DNA from: Methanosarcinaceae archaeon
GTDB lineage: Archaea; Halobacteriota; Methanosarcinia; Methanosarcinales; Methanosarcinaceae
Assembly: GCA_020793555.1 (NCBI GenBank)
Contig: DQIO01000310.1
Coordinates: 1 to 18,170, forward strand
Direction of reading: 5' to 3'
Length of the DNA stretch: 18,170 bases
Position numbers and translations under genes: made by a program
Part shown: one piece after another, positions 1 through 6,726 of the stretch
How the letters are laid out: every line of letters begins with the position of its first letter
How positions within the stretch are numbered: position 1 is the first letter of the stretch
The notes under the pieces: model-generated
Databases searched by the model: none
The model's input: only the letters and a program-made list of their open reading frames with translations
Told to the model about the DNA's origin: nothing

Positions 1-141
1 GTTTGAAAACATATCCGGAATAGTGATGTTGCCCACACAATGTTAAAGAGAAACATAATTTTGTTCTACTGCCATATCAATCCTATAATGTTGTAATGTA
101 TTCATTCAATGTCCCACATGTTCAATATGGGATGATTGGGT

Positions 142-291
142 ATGAAGAAATATATAATGACACTTGCTTCCAAAAGTAAACACAAGTCACAGAAAATATT
201 AAACGCTCTGATTTTGCTTGGATGCGATGAAGGCGAATATTTAGCAACAACCTCGCCTGCATTTCGTTTTGAACCCAATGCCCAGTATTGA
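142..291 (+). pseudogene. N-terminal fragment of an IS630-type transposase
   Basis: A 49-codon frame opens with ATG at 142 and stops at 291. Residues about 10-32 (SKHKSQKILNALILLGCDEG) resemble the N-terminal helix-turn-helix start of IS630-superfamily transposases, where a helix of the type HSxRKLxxARILLKADEG is common. After residue 32 the match ends and the frame runs into unrelated sequence, so the rest of the HTH and the whole DDE catalytic domain are missing. This is a decayed remnant and is not expected to act. No terminal inverted repeat could be assigned. The identification rests on one short motif recognised by eye. Confidence 0.5.
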
Positions 292-358
292 TTTTAAATT
301 ATAAGATCCAGCCATAAGTCATTTTCATGCACATTATTACCCATAACCCTTTCATCAA

Positions 359-368
359 TGTTATATAC
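359..368 (+). promoter_or_regulatory. TATA-like element ahead of the ATPase gene
   Basis: The stretch TTATATACTT lies 26-35 bases before the ATG at 394. This is where an archaeal TATA box would lie for a leaderless or nearly leaderless transcript. It supports the downstream ATG (394) over the one at 358, which would place the TATA box inside the coding region. No BRE or transcript data are available. Confidence 0.35.
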
Positions 369-393
369 TTCAGAGTATAATACTTTAAAGTAT

Positions 394-1785
394 ATGAATT
401 TCATTGGTCGAAAAAGAGAATTGGAAACCCTCTCAGCAAGGTTTGAAAGCAACAAAGCCGAATTCCTGATAATCTATGGCAGACGAAGGATTGGAAAAAC
501 CGAACTGATAAAAACCCTGATCTCAAAACAACATCCCGGCATCATCTTGATTGGCAGGGAAGAATCGAAGAAACTCCAGCTTGAGCGCTACTCAAGGATA
601 CTTGCAGAATATTTCAATGACGAATTGTTGAAAATACAGGCTTTTGCAGACTGGGATGCGTTTTTTGAATACATATATCAGCAGGCCAAAGAGCAGCGTT
701 TCATTCTGGCACTTGATGAGTTTCCATACCTGATAAAAGACGACAAAGCACTGCCTTCCATATTACAGGATTACTGGGACAACAAACTTAAAGACAGCAA
801 CATATTCCTAATCCTTTCAGGTTCCAGCATTGCCATGATGGAAAAACTCATGTCATACCGAGCCCCTCTCTACGGAAGACGCACAGGTCAGATAAAACTT
901 GATGCACTACCATTTAAGGACGTAGCAGGCTATGTGGGAAATGTAAAACGTGCGGTAGAGATGTACAGCGTATTTGGCGGCACTCCTGCATACATCACAC
1001 AAACAAATCCAGCACATGACATATACTGGAACATAGACAAGAACATATTGAATTTTGATTCGTTCATCTACAGGGATATTAAATTCATCCTGCTTGAAGA
1101 ACTTGAAGAACCTCGGTATTATTTCTCAATACTTGAATCGATCGCCAGCGGCAGCACAAATCTTGGCAAGATCACAAATTATACAGGACTTGATCGCAGC
1201 CTCGTAAACAAATATCTGGGTGTACTTATTGATCTTGGAATAATAAAACGAGAAATACCCATAACAGAATCCATCCGGTCCAAAAAAGGACTCTACTTCA
1301 TAAAGGACAATGCATTTGCTTTTTGGTTTCGGTTCATTCTCCCCAATGAGGACTTGATCGATCTTGGGCGTGGTGAAGTTGCGTTGCAGCGTATTAAAAA
1401 TGGGCTTAATTCTTATCTTGGCAGAACATTTGAAAATATTGCAAAGGAGTTCCTGTGGGATTTTAACCTGAAAGAAGATATTCCATTTTCATTTTTAAAA
1501 CTCGGATCATGGTGGTACAAAGAAAGGGAGATCGATATTGTAGCCCTCGACGATGAATCCAACATCTTCTTTTGTGAAGTGAAATGGAAAGATATGAGTG
1601 AAGCAGAAACATTGAGCCTGATAAAGCAATTGAAGGAAAAATCCAAGCATGTCCATTGGCACAATGAAGATCGAAATGAATATTATGGGATCATAGCCAG
1701 AACAATAAAGGGAAAGGAAAAGTTAACCGATGCCGGCTACTTTATTTTTGATCTTAATGATTTTGATAAGTGGGTTGTTGAATGA
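394..1785 (+). CDS. Archaeal ATPase_2 / DUF234 protein with PD-(D/E)XK-like C-terminus
   Basis: The protein has 463 residues from the ATG at 394; an in-frame ATG at 358 would add 12 residues but precedes the conserved FIGRKREL start of this family. It is a STAND/AAA-related ATPase of the archaeal ATPase_2 family (PF01637). Walker A is GRRRIGKT (residues 29-36), Walker B is LALDEFPYL (about 108-116), and a sensor-like LILSGSS follows. A winged-helix region lies near residues 250-310 (LGKITNYTGLDRSLVNKYLGVL). The C-terminal DUF234 domain (PF03008) ends in EREIDIVALDD, then FFCEVKWKD, which has the D...ExK spacing of a PD-(D/E)XK nuclease fold. Such proteins are common in archaeal genomes in many copies and their role is unproven; nuclease activity is inferred. 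The gene stands alone between mobile-element debris and a terminator. Confidence 0.85.
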   Translation: MNFIGRKRELETLSARFESNKAEFLIIYGRRRIGKTELIKTLISKQHPGIILIGREESKKLQLERYSRILAEYFNDELLKIQAFADWDAFFEYIYQQAKEQRFILALDEFPYLIKDDKALPSILQDYWDNKLKDSNIFLILSGSSIAMMEKLMSYRAPLYGRRTGQIKLDALPFKDVAGYVGNVKRAVEMYSVFGGTPAYITQTNPAHDIYWNIDKNILNFDSFIYRDIKFILLEELEEPRYYFSILESIASGSTNLGKITNYTGLDRSLVNKYLGVLIDLGIIKREIPITESIRSKKGLYFIKDNAFAFWFRFILPNEDLIDLGRGEVALQRIKNGLNSYLGRTFENIAKEFLWDFNLKEDIPFSFLKLGSWWYKEREIDIVALDDESNIFFCEVKWKDMSEAETLSLIKQLKEKSKHVHWHNEDRNEYYGIIARTIKGKEKLTDAGYFIFDLNDFDKWVVE

Positions 1786-1802
1786 CTCAAACAGTTCATT
1801 TT

Positions 1803-1834
1803 ATTCCCCATATTATCTTAAAGGGGAATTTTTC
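1803..1834 (+). terminator. Terminator-like hairpin after the ATPase gene
   Basis: A 7-bp perfect stem, ATTCCCC (1803-1809) with GGGGAAT (1823-1829), encloses a 13-base loop and is followed by a T run. It lies about 18 bases after the ATPase stop codon. The T run fits archaeal U-tract termination; the hairpin adds support. Confidence 0.6.
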
Positions 1835-1864
1835 AACTATTGACTCAGTTTCATTTACGTGAGG

Positions 1865-1912
1865 GTATATCATATTTCCCATGTATACCTACATCAGGTA
1901 AATATGATATAC
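1865..1912. repeat. Nested inverted repeat in a gene-free region
   Basis: GTATATCATATTT (1865-1877) is perfectly complementary to AAATATGATATAC (1900-1912), a 13-bp stem. Inside the 22-base loop, ATGTA (1881-1885) pairs with TACAT (1890-1894). There is no T run directly after it. It could be an operator, a cruciform site or an element remnant. The rest of 1786-2136 holds a terminator before it and a REP-like palindrome after it; I see no gene there. Confidence 0.6.
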
Positions 1913-1952
1913 TGATATACCTGCACTTCAATGAGCCAATGACGTTCAGTGT

Positions 1953-1985
1953 TGTGGTAATCCGCCGCCTGCGGAGGTTGTATTG
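1953..1985 (+). repeat. REP-like GC-rich palindrome, copy 1
   Basis: The segment around AATCCGCCGCCTGCGGAGGT contains CCGC/GCGG arms and stands out in an AT-rich surround. The reverse complement of 12598-12625 (core AATCCGCCGCCTACGGCGGT) matches it closely, so this is a dispersed palindromic unit present at least twice in the window, in opposite orientations. Confidence 0.55.
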
Positions 1986-2136
1986 GTTTTAGTTTCAGAT
2001 AGAATAATCTCATTTACACAAATATCTTACCACAGCCACACAAATACTAATTAACAACTCTGTGTACTTCTGTAGTTGATTTTTTTGATAAGTCTCATTT
2101 TATAACTTAACCGGAATGAATTGTAAAATAACAAAT

Positions 2137-3438
2137 CTACGAATCACTTTTAGAATCCAATTCCCCGCCACCCGAAAGCGCATCCCGCACAATCTTCATA
2201 GCGCACAGATCACCACACATCGAACACGCATCACTGCCAGTAACCCTGCTCTCCCGAATACATCTTGCACGCTCGCCATTTATTGCCAGGCGATACTGCG
2301 CTTCCCAATCAAGATCACTGCGCGCATGTGCCATCTCAATATCCCACGCCCGTGCACGCTCGCGCTGTCCGTCTTTTACAAGGTCAGCAGCATGTGCTGC
2401 GATCTTCGTGACAATAGCACCTTCCTTGATATCATCCACACTCGGTAATGCAAGATGCTCTGACGGCGTTGTCATGCACAAAAAATCCGCGCCGTACATT
2501 CCTGCAAGCGTACCGCCGATTGCACCGGTGATGTGGTCGTAACCCGGCGCGATATCAGTTACAAGAGGACCCAGCAGGTACAATGGAGCGCCATCACAGA
2601 GCTGCTTCATTCCCTTCACACTTAACTCGACCTCATCGATGGGAACATGTCCGGGACCTTCCACAAACGTCTGGACATCCACAGCACGTGCGCGTTTCAC
2701 CAATTCACCAAGCGTGATGAATTCCATGAACTTTGGTCGATCGGATGCATCGTGAATACATCCCGGACGCATGCCATCCCCAAGACTCACCGTCATATCG
2801 TATTCGCGAGCGATCTCCAAAAGATAATCATACTCCGCATAGAACGGATTCTCCTGATCGTTATGCAACATCCACGCGATCGAAAATGAACCACCGCGAC
2901 TTACAACATTCATGATCCGATCACTGGTTACCAGGTGCTCAAGCGCGTTTTGGTTGACCCCGCAATGCACTGTAACAAAATCAACGCCATCCTCCGCATG
3001 CTTTCGCACTGAATTGAACATGTCATCGGATGACATGTCCACAACAGCTTTTTGTGTGGCAGCAGCCTGATATATCGGAACCGTTCCGATAGGAATATCC
3101 ACCGCATCCATGATCCTTTGCCGTATCATGCTGAGGTTGCCGCCTGTTGATAGGTCCATCAGGGTATCTGCGCCAAAGGTCTCTGATGCTTTTGCTTTTT
3201 TAACCTCTTCCTCAATATCCACATAATCGCGGGATGTGCCGATATTTGCATTGACCTTTGTACTCATGTACTTGCCCACGGCAATAAGTCTGGAATTTCC
3301 CTCAATGTTGTGTGGGATGGTTATCCATCCCTTTGCAACGCAGGAACGAACCCTTTCGGCATCGATCCCTTCAGCTTCAGCTACAGCTTTTATTTGCGGT
3401 GTAATAATCCCTTTTTTTGCATCTTCCATTAATGTCAT
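2137..3438 (-). CDS. thiC: Phosphomethylpyrimidine synthase (ThiC)
   Basis: This radical SAM enzyme converts aminoimidazole ribonucleotide to the hydroxymethylpyrimidine phosphate of thiamine. The 433-residue length fits the archaeal and shorter bacterial ThiC type that lacks the long N-terminal extension. Recognisable blocks are [22 protein letters not shown] and [21 protein letters not shown]. The cluster-binding motif [11 protein letters not shown] (C-x2-C-x4-C) lies near the C-terminus. The start at 3438 is supported by GGAG (complement of 3444-3447) five bases upstream; a Met three codons later is too far from it. The last residues after [10 protein letters not shown] are a short polar tail. 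The gene is divergent from the plus-strand region that follows and has no thiamine gene next to it. No TPP riboswitch was recognised upstream. Confidence 0.95.
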   Translation of the reverse strand: MTLMEDAKKGIITPQIKAVAEAEGIDAERVRSCVAKGWITIPHNIEGNSRLIAVGKYMSTKVNANIGTSRDYVDIEEEVKKAKASETFGADTLMDLSTGGNLSMIRQRIMDAVDIPIGTVPIYQAAATQKAVVDMSSDDMFNSVRKHAEDGVDFVTVHCGVNQNALEHLVTSDRIMNVVSRGGSFSIAWMLHNDQENPFYAEYDYLLEIAREYDMTVSLGDGMRPGCIHDASDRPKFMEFITLGELVKRARAVDVQTFVEGPGHVPIDEVELSVKGMKQLCDGAPLYLLGPLVTDIAPGYDHITGAIGGTLAGMYGADFLCMTTPSEHLALPSVDDIKEGAIVTKIAAHAADLVKDGQRERARAWDIEMAHARSDLDWEAQYRLAINGERARCIRESRVTGSDACSMCGDLCAMKIVRDALSGGGELDSKSDS

Positions 3439-3499
3439 TGTTACTCCGATTATTATGGATACTGTATGATTGTTATGGTGCAGAATAGGGTATATGTAG

Positions 3500-3508
3500 A
3501 TATATATG
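3500..3508 (-). promoter_or_regulatory. Possible TATA box of thiC
   Basis: On the minus strand an ATATATA run (complement of 3501-3507) lies about 63-69 bases before the thiC ATG. That would give a 5' leader of roughly 35-40 bases carrying the GGAG ribosome site. A second TATA-like stretch lies near 3491-3496. The region 3439-3600 is otherwise without a recognised feature. Confidence 0.3.
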
Positions 3509-3610
3509 TTTCACGGTACGATGTAGAAGAAGAATATATTGATAGATGTGTTCGTTTCACTAAAAATAACGTGACTTTTTTTCATTATTTGGAATGCATG
3601 GCAAAATATC

Positions 3611-3724
3611 AACTACAAAGAGCGCAGAATTGATCGGCACATGGCACTCTGCGACAAACTAGAAGCAAAACCCAATCAATCACACACCGACGGCGCAAAA
3701 TTGATGGAGGCGGTGTTGGCTTAA
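3611..3724 (+). pseudogene. 3' end of a type I restriction specificity gene (hsdS), relic 1
   Basis: One frame, ending with TAA at 3722-3724, reads NYKERRIDRHMALCDKLEA, followed by KPNQSHTDGAKLMEAVLA and a stop. This closely resembles the C-terminal end of many HsdS proteins, where a segment like MALCDxLEARLxQSQTDGxKLMEAVVAE follows the second target-recognition domain. The target-recognition domains and any start are absent: the frame closes at a stop at 3572-3574. hsdR and hsdM are not in the window, so this is a dead fragment. Its last 42 coding bases and 22 bases past the stop recur at 5127-5190. Confidence 0.75.
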
Positions 3725-3786
3725 GCTGGTTGGCGCATAATCTCAAATACGGTGCCAAAATTTGAAGTCATCTGCAAAAGATACCA

Positions 3787-3794
3787 TTAAATAC
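3787..3794 (+). promoter_or_regulatory. TATA-like element ahead of the antitoxin gene
   Basis: TTAAATAC lies about 25-32 bases before the ATG at 3819. No Shine-Dalgarno site is visible in the T-rich stretch just before that ATG. Together these fit a leaderless archaeal transcript. Confidence 0.4.
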
Positions 3795-3818
3795 CAATAG
3801 ATACACATCGATATTTTT

Positions 3819-4082
3819 ATGGCACATACAAATCCGCAGATAAATATCCGTTTGCCTTCAAAATTACAATCAGCTACCGAACAGTATGTCGATAGTTATG
3901 GTTACAGGAACATTCAGGAATTTATTCTTGAGGCAATACGGGACAAGCTCTTCAGAGACAACAAATATGATGAGACATTCTCCGGCAAAGAGATCGACCT
4001 AATCGAAAAACTATTGTCGGTTTCCATTGAGAAAGGCAAGCTAAAAGACCGAAATGATATCATCAAACCCATTCAGGTTTAA
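3819..4082 (+). CDS. Ribbon-helix-helix antitoxin-like protein
   Basis: An 87-residue protein. The N-terminus (PQINIRLPSKLQSATEQYVD, then SYGYRNIQEFILEAIRDKL) has the form of a ribbon-helix-helix DNA-binding domain: a short beta strand with alternating residues, then two helices. The C-terminal half (KEIDLIEKLLSVSIEKGKLK) is the charged helical tail typical of archaeal antitoxins that bind RelE/ParE-type toxins. The last residues, PIQV, look like read-through past the natural end, because the gene overlaps the next frame by 29 bases at a suspected deletion joint. Known family members repress their own operon and neutralise the toxin; that is inferred here. Confidence 0.7.
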   Translation: MAHTNPQINIRLPSKLQSATEQYVDSYGYRNIQEFILEAIRDKLFRDNKYDETFSGKEIDLIEKLLSVSIEKGKLKDRNDIIKPIQV

Positions 4083-4260
4083 AAGGATTCACGCTAAAAC
4101 TGTAAATAATGTATTCAGGGTCAGGTTAAACCTTCAAAATAATGAAATTAGACTCATCTATGCAGTATTATCTCCCAATATTGTTCTTGTATGTTTACTG
4201 GATCGGAAAAACAACTATACAGATCTGGAAAAGTATTTGGGAAAACTTTTAGATAAATAA
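4054..4260 (+). pseudogene. RelE/ParE-type toxin, probably N-terminally truncated
   Basis: A 68-residue frame starting within the antitoxin gene. The body (NPFRFKRIHAKTVNNVFRVR, LNLQNNEIRLIYAV, VLVCLLDRKNNY) matches the second half of RelE/ParE-fold toxins: the 'NPfrfKri' turn, the central strands FRVR...IRLIY and a final strand ending in a DRKN/HRKxxY-like motif. The usual 25-35 residues before 'NPF', with two helices, are missing, and the frame is closed by a stop at 4042-4044 just upstream. I infer a deletion that joined the antitoxin 3' end to the middle of the toxin gene. It could instead be a genuinely short member. The product is probably inactive. Confidence 0.55.
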
Positions 4261-4269
4261 AAGGTATAC

Positions 4270-4298
4270 TCAATCAATCACAGACCGATGGCGCATTG
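4270..4298 (+). pseudogene. hsdS fragment, relic 2
   Basis: In frame from 4272 the bases read NQSQTDGAL, the same HsdS C-terminal motif as in relic 1 (NQSHTDGA). The 27-base stretch from 4270 differs from 3671-3697 at only three positions by eye. It begins ten bases after the toxin stop and breaks off after about nine codons. With relic 1 it brackets the toxin-antitoxin pair as an imperfect direct repeat. Confidence 0.6.
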
Positions 4299-4320
4299 CA
4301 CTGTTACCAAACTCATAGCC

Positions 4321-4450
4321 CAAATATACAATTCTCAGAACAGCAAATACGTGACTGCTTGAAAAACCGATTGTATTTCATTTTCGTGGTGCTGGAACGT
4401 GCCGCTCTGCACGCGTGTGGTCGCGCTGTTTTTAGTATGTGTCTTACTCC
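4321..4450 (+). repeat. 130-bp dispersed hairpin repeat, copy 1
   Basis: Aligned without large gaps to 12661-12790: shared blocks include CAATTCTCA near the start, AAAAACCG, GGAACGTGCCGC, GGTCGCG and GTCTTAC near the end. Overall similarity is clear but far from perfect. The central GC-rich part holds a CACGCGTG palindrome where copy 2 has a perfect hairpin. An open frame across this segment looks accidental. Function is unknown; an RNA gene or an insertion-element remnant are both possible. Confidence 0.6.
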
Positions 4451-4458
4451 CTTCCACC

Positions 4459-4676
4459 TAGTGTTGTGTCAACTTTCAAGTGTTGATTATTGGAGCAACG
4501 ATTCTATCAAACATTTCCAAAATACAGTAATTTCAACAATTATATTAGACGCAGATTTACGCTGATTAACGCAGATGCAACCTTAAATCTGTGTGAATCA
4601 GCGTCTTGAAAATAACTGGAAAATTGGACTGTGTCAAATCATATATTAGCGATATTGTATTATTGACACGACACTA
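4459..4676. mobile_element. Non-coding element with TAGTGT...ACACTA terminal inverted repeats
   Basis: Left end TAGTGTTGTGTCAA (4459-4472) is the inverted match, with one mismatch, of TTGACACGACACTA (4663-4676). The same ends occur at 12381-12395 and 12808-12822, so this is a transposable-element family rather than chance. No transposase is encoded inside; most of the interior is the long palindrome at 4511-4630. It is best read as a MITE-like or deletion derivative. No target duplication could be made out, and the right end has been duplicated (4648-4703). Confidence 0.6.
4511..4630. repeat. Long imperfect palindrome, copy 1
   Basis: Outer arms: TTTCCAAAATACAGTAATTT (from 4513) against GAAAATAACTGGAAAATTGG (ending about 4627). 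Inner arms: AGACGCAGATTTACGCTGAT (from 4547) against the complement of ATCTGTGTGAATCAGCGTCT (4587-4606). The inner arms consist of degenerate 10-11-base units of the GCAGATTTAC type. A related palindrome lies at 12887-13110, and a half copy at 7748-7783. Confidence 0.65.
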
Positions 4677-4703
4677 GCGATATTGTATAGTTGACTCGAC
4701 AGT
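4648..4703 (+). repeat. 28-bp tandem duplication of an element end
   Basis: Two adjacent 28-base units both begin AGCGATATTGTAT (4648 and 4676) and end in variants of TTGAC(A/T)CGACA(C/G)T. The duplicated part is the right terminal repeat of the TAGTGT element, so it marks either tandem insertion or slippage at its end. Confidence 0.65.
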
Positions 4704-4781
4704 AGCACCATAATGAGAATATGTTAAAGTCTCATATCCTTTTTAAGTATGTTTTACATTGAGCAAAGCAGAGGTGTAAAT

Positions 4782-5087
4782 ATGACATGGTTCAATGAAA
4801 AATTGCCGGAAACGGAGAAAGCATTCGCAAAGATGCGGGAATCATTATTCAAGGACAGTGCCCTTGACACTAAAACCAAGGAACTGATCGCTGTTGCATC
4901 TTCAACTCTCATGAGATGTGAATATTGTACAAAAGTTCATGCCGAAAGAGCAATGCAGCAAGGCGCAACCAAAGAACAGATTGCAGAAGCGATAGGGGTT
5001 GCAATGTTTGTAGCCAGCGGATCCCAGATATTATGGAACAATGTGTATGAAGATATCATCGGGGATTCTGATGCTCCTGCTGAATAA
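4782..5087 (+). CDS. AhpD-like carboxymuconolactone decarboxylase family protein
   Basis: 101 residues from the ATG at 4782, chosen because GAGGTG (4770-4775) sits six bases before it; an upstream in-frame ATG (4749) lacks such a site. The core (KTKELIAVASSTLMRCEYC, then TKVHAERAMQQGATKEQIAE) is the CMD/AhpD fold (PF02627). It carries the redox motif C46-x2-C49-x3-H53, preceded by the conserved Glu at 34. Family members are small helical oligomers with peroxidase or disulfide reductase activity. The CxxC...H arrangement suits the thiol-redox type rather than a true decarboxylase, but the substrate cannot be read from sequence. It stands alone amid mobile-element debris yet looks intact. Confidence 0.85.
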   Translation: MTWFNEKLPETEKAFAKMRESLFKDSALDTKTKELIAVASSTLMRCEYCTKVHAERAMQQGATKEQIAEAIGVAMFVASGSQILWNNVYEDIIGDSDAPAE

Positions 5088-5126
5088 TGCAGTTGCTGTG
5101 AATGAAATTGGTTTGTAGTGTGTATT

Positions 5127-5190
5127 CACACCGACGGCGTAAAATTGATGGAGGTGGTGGTGGCTTAAGTTGGTTGGCGCATAATCTCAA
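5127..5190 (+). pseudogene. 3' end of hsdS plus flank, relic 3
   Basis: The bases read HTDGVKLMEVVVA and a TAA stop (5166-5168), again the HsdS tail, followed by the same 22 bases that follow relic 1. The 64-bp segment differs from 3683-3746 at four positions. Upstream of 5127 the similarity stops abruptly. The copy therefore includes only the last 13 codons and the original 3' flank of hsdS. Confidence 0.7.
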
Positions 5191-5288
5191 GGCCGTCGTC
5201 TGTTCCATAACATCCATAGGTAAAACTAATATTCCCTTAATACATTAATAAACCAAAAATCAACATTAATTTCACTAACTAAATATCC

Positions 5289-5294
5289 AGAGGT
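5289..5294 (+). promoter_or_regulatory. Shine-Dalgarno site of lysA
   Basis: AGAGGT lies eight bases before the ATG at 5303 and fixes that start. The AT-rich stretch 5220-5285 before it may hold the promoter but no single TATA box stands out. Confidence 0.6.
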
Positions 5295-5302
5295 ACAAAA
5301 CC

Positions 5303-6583
5303 ATGTTCACGATCAAGAATCATTTACAAATTGAGAATAGCCATCTTACAATCGGTGGTGTCGATTCGGTAGAACTTATTGAACAATATGGCTCACCATT
5401 ATATGTCACAAACGAAGAACGCTTGCGGGCAAATTTCAGGCGCTATAAAGATGCATTCCCTGATGCTAACCTGTACTATGCGGCAAAGGCAAACGCAAAT
5501 TTCACAATCCTCCGGATAATGGCAGATGAGGGTGCAGGAGCAGATGTTTTCTCAGATGGTGAACTGTACATGGCATTGCTTGCCGGTATTCCAAAGGAGA
5601 AAGTGCTCTTTAACGGCAACTCAAAATCCGATCACGAACTTTTGATGGCTGTTAAGACCGGCGTTCGTGTGTCCCTTGATTCACTTGATGAACTTAAGAC
5701 TCTTTCCACGATTGCAAAGAATGAAGGCGCAGTTGTTGACATCTCATTCAGGGTAAATCCTGATGTATCGCCTGACACACACCCTAAAATCTCAACCGGT
5801 CTTAGGACTTCTAAGTTTGGTGTGCCGCATGATGAGGTTGTTCATGCATATAAGAAAGCACTTGACCTACCCGGCGTAAATCCGGTTGGTATCCACTGTC
5901 ATATCGGTTCACAGATACTTGATATTACACCGTTTGCCGAAGCAATGACAAAGATGATGGACCTTGTTGAGCAGGTGTCACGTCTTGGTGCGGAACTTGA
6001 ATTTGTGGATGTTGGATCAGGACTTGGTATTCCTTATGAGAAAGGGGTAAAAGTGCCAACCCCGCAGGACCTTGCTGACCTTATCCTTCCTATATTCAAC
6101 GAGCGCTGCAAAGCGGGAGGTATCAGTCCTAAACTTATACTTGAACCCGGGCGCTATGTTGCGGCTGATTCAACTGTGCTTCTTACGACTGTTAATACGA
6201 TGAAGGAAGCGGAAAAGAAATTCGTAGGTGTTGATGCGGGATTCAATCTGATGATCCGACCTGCGATGTATGATTCATATCAGCATATTGTTGTTGCAAA
6301 CAAGGCTGATGCGCCTGCAAAGAATATTTACACCATCGCAGGTCCGATTTGTGAGACCGGTGATATCCTTGCACATGACCGCGAATTGCCACAGATCGAG
6401 AAGGGCGATATTATAGCTGTTCTTGATGCCGGTGCTTATGGATTCTCTATGAGTTCCCAGTATAACGGCAGGGTGCGATGCGCTGAGGTGCTTGTAAACG
6501 ATGGAGAAGTAGACGTTATCAGAAAACGCGAGACCTATGACGACTTGCTTGCAAACCAGATTCTTCCTGCAAGATTCCTCTGA
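5303..6583 (+). CDS. lysA: Diaminopimelate decarboxylase
   Basis: This PLP enzyme decarboxylates meso-diaminopimelate to L-lysine, the last step of the DAP route. The 426-residue length is normal for the family. The PLP lysine is K62 in YYAAKANAN. Other landmarks are GADVFSDGELYMAL, VLFNGNSKS, GIHCHIGSQI, the glycine-rich FVDVGSGLGIPY, LEPGRYVAADS, GPICETGDILAHDR (with the active-site Cys of the partner subunit) and the terminal DAGAYGFSMSSQYNGR. A fold-type III barrel followed by a beta domain is expected. It appears to be transcribed alone; no other lysine gene is in the window. Confidence 0.96.
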   Translation: MFTIKNHLQIENSHLTIGGVDSVELIEQYGSPLYVTNEERLRANFRRYKDAFPDANLYYAAKANANFTILRIMADEGAGADVFSDGELYMALLAGIPKEKVLFNGNSKSDHELLMAVKTGVRVSLDSLDELKTLSTIAKNEGAVVDISFRVNPDVSPDTHPKISTGLRTSKFGVPHDEVVHAYKKALDLPGVNPVGIHCHIGSQILDITPFAEAMTKMMDLVEQVSRLGAELEFVDVGSGLGIPYEKGVKVPTPQDLADLILPIFNERCKAGGISPKLILEPGRYVAADSTVLLTTVNTMKEAEKKFVGVDAGFNLMIRPAMYDSYQHIVVANKADAPAKNIYTIAGPICETGDILAHDRELPQIEKGDIIAVLDAGAYGFSMSSQYNGRVRCAEVLVNDGEVDVIRKRETYDDLLANQILPARFL

Positions 6584-6699
6584 TACGAAACTATGAAACA
6601 ATTGTAATGGATTGCATCCCGGATACAACGAAAAATGCCAAAAAGTTATTAAGGGCATAGGAGTATAGCGGAGATGTGTTTTACTTTGACAATTAATAC

Positions 6700-6707
6700 T
6701 TAAAATA
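6700..6707 (+). promoter_or_regulatory. TATA-like element ahead of the FKBP gene
   Basis: TTAAAATA lies 20-27 bases before the ATG at 6727 inside a strongly AT-rich stretch, and no good Shine-Dalgarno site precedes that ATG. This fits a leaderless transcript. Confidence 0.4.
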
Positions 6708-6726
6708 ATAATTATAATGAGAGTTG

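Noticed and set aside
3439..3600. TPP riboswitch ahead of thiC
   Set aside because: I looked for the conserved CUGAGA and ACCUGA-type elements on the minus strand and did not find a convincing pair.
3683..3746. A frame reading RRRKIDGGGVGLSWLAHNLK, shared with 5127-5190
   Set aside because: The alternative frame gives a known HsdS tail ending exactly at a stop codon. The Gly-rich frame continues past that stop without a recognisable family and is a shadow.
4296..4565. 89-codon plus-strand frame across repeats
   Set aside because: It spans the hairpin repeat and the start of the TAGTGT element, has no ribosome site and no recognisable motif.
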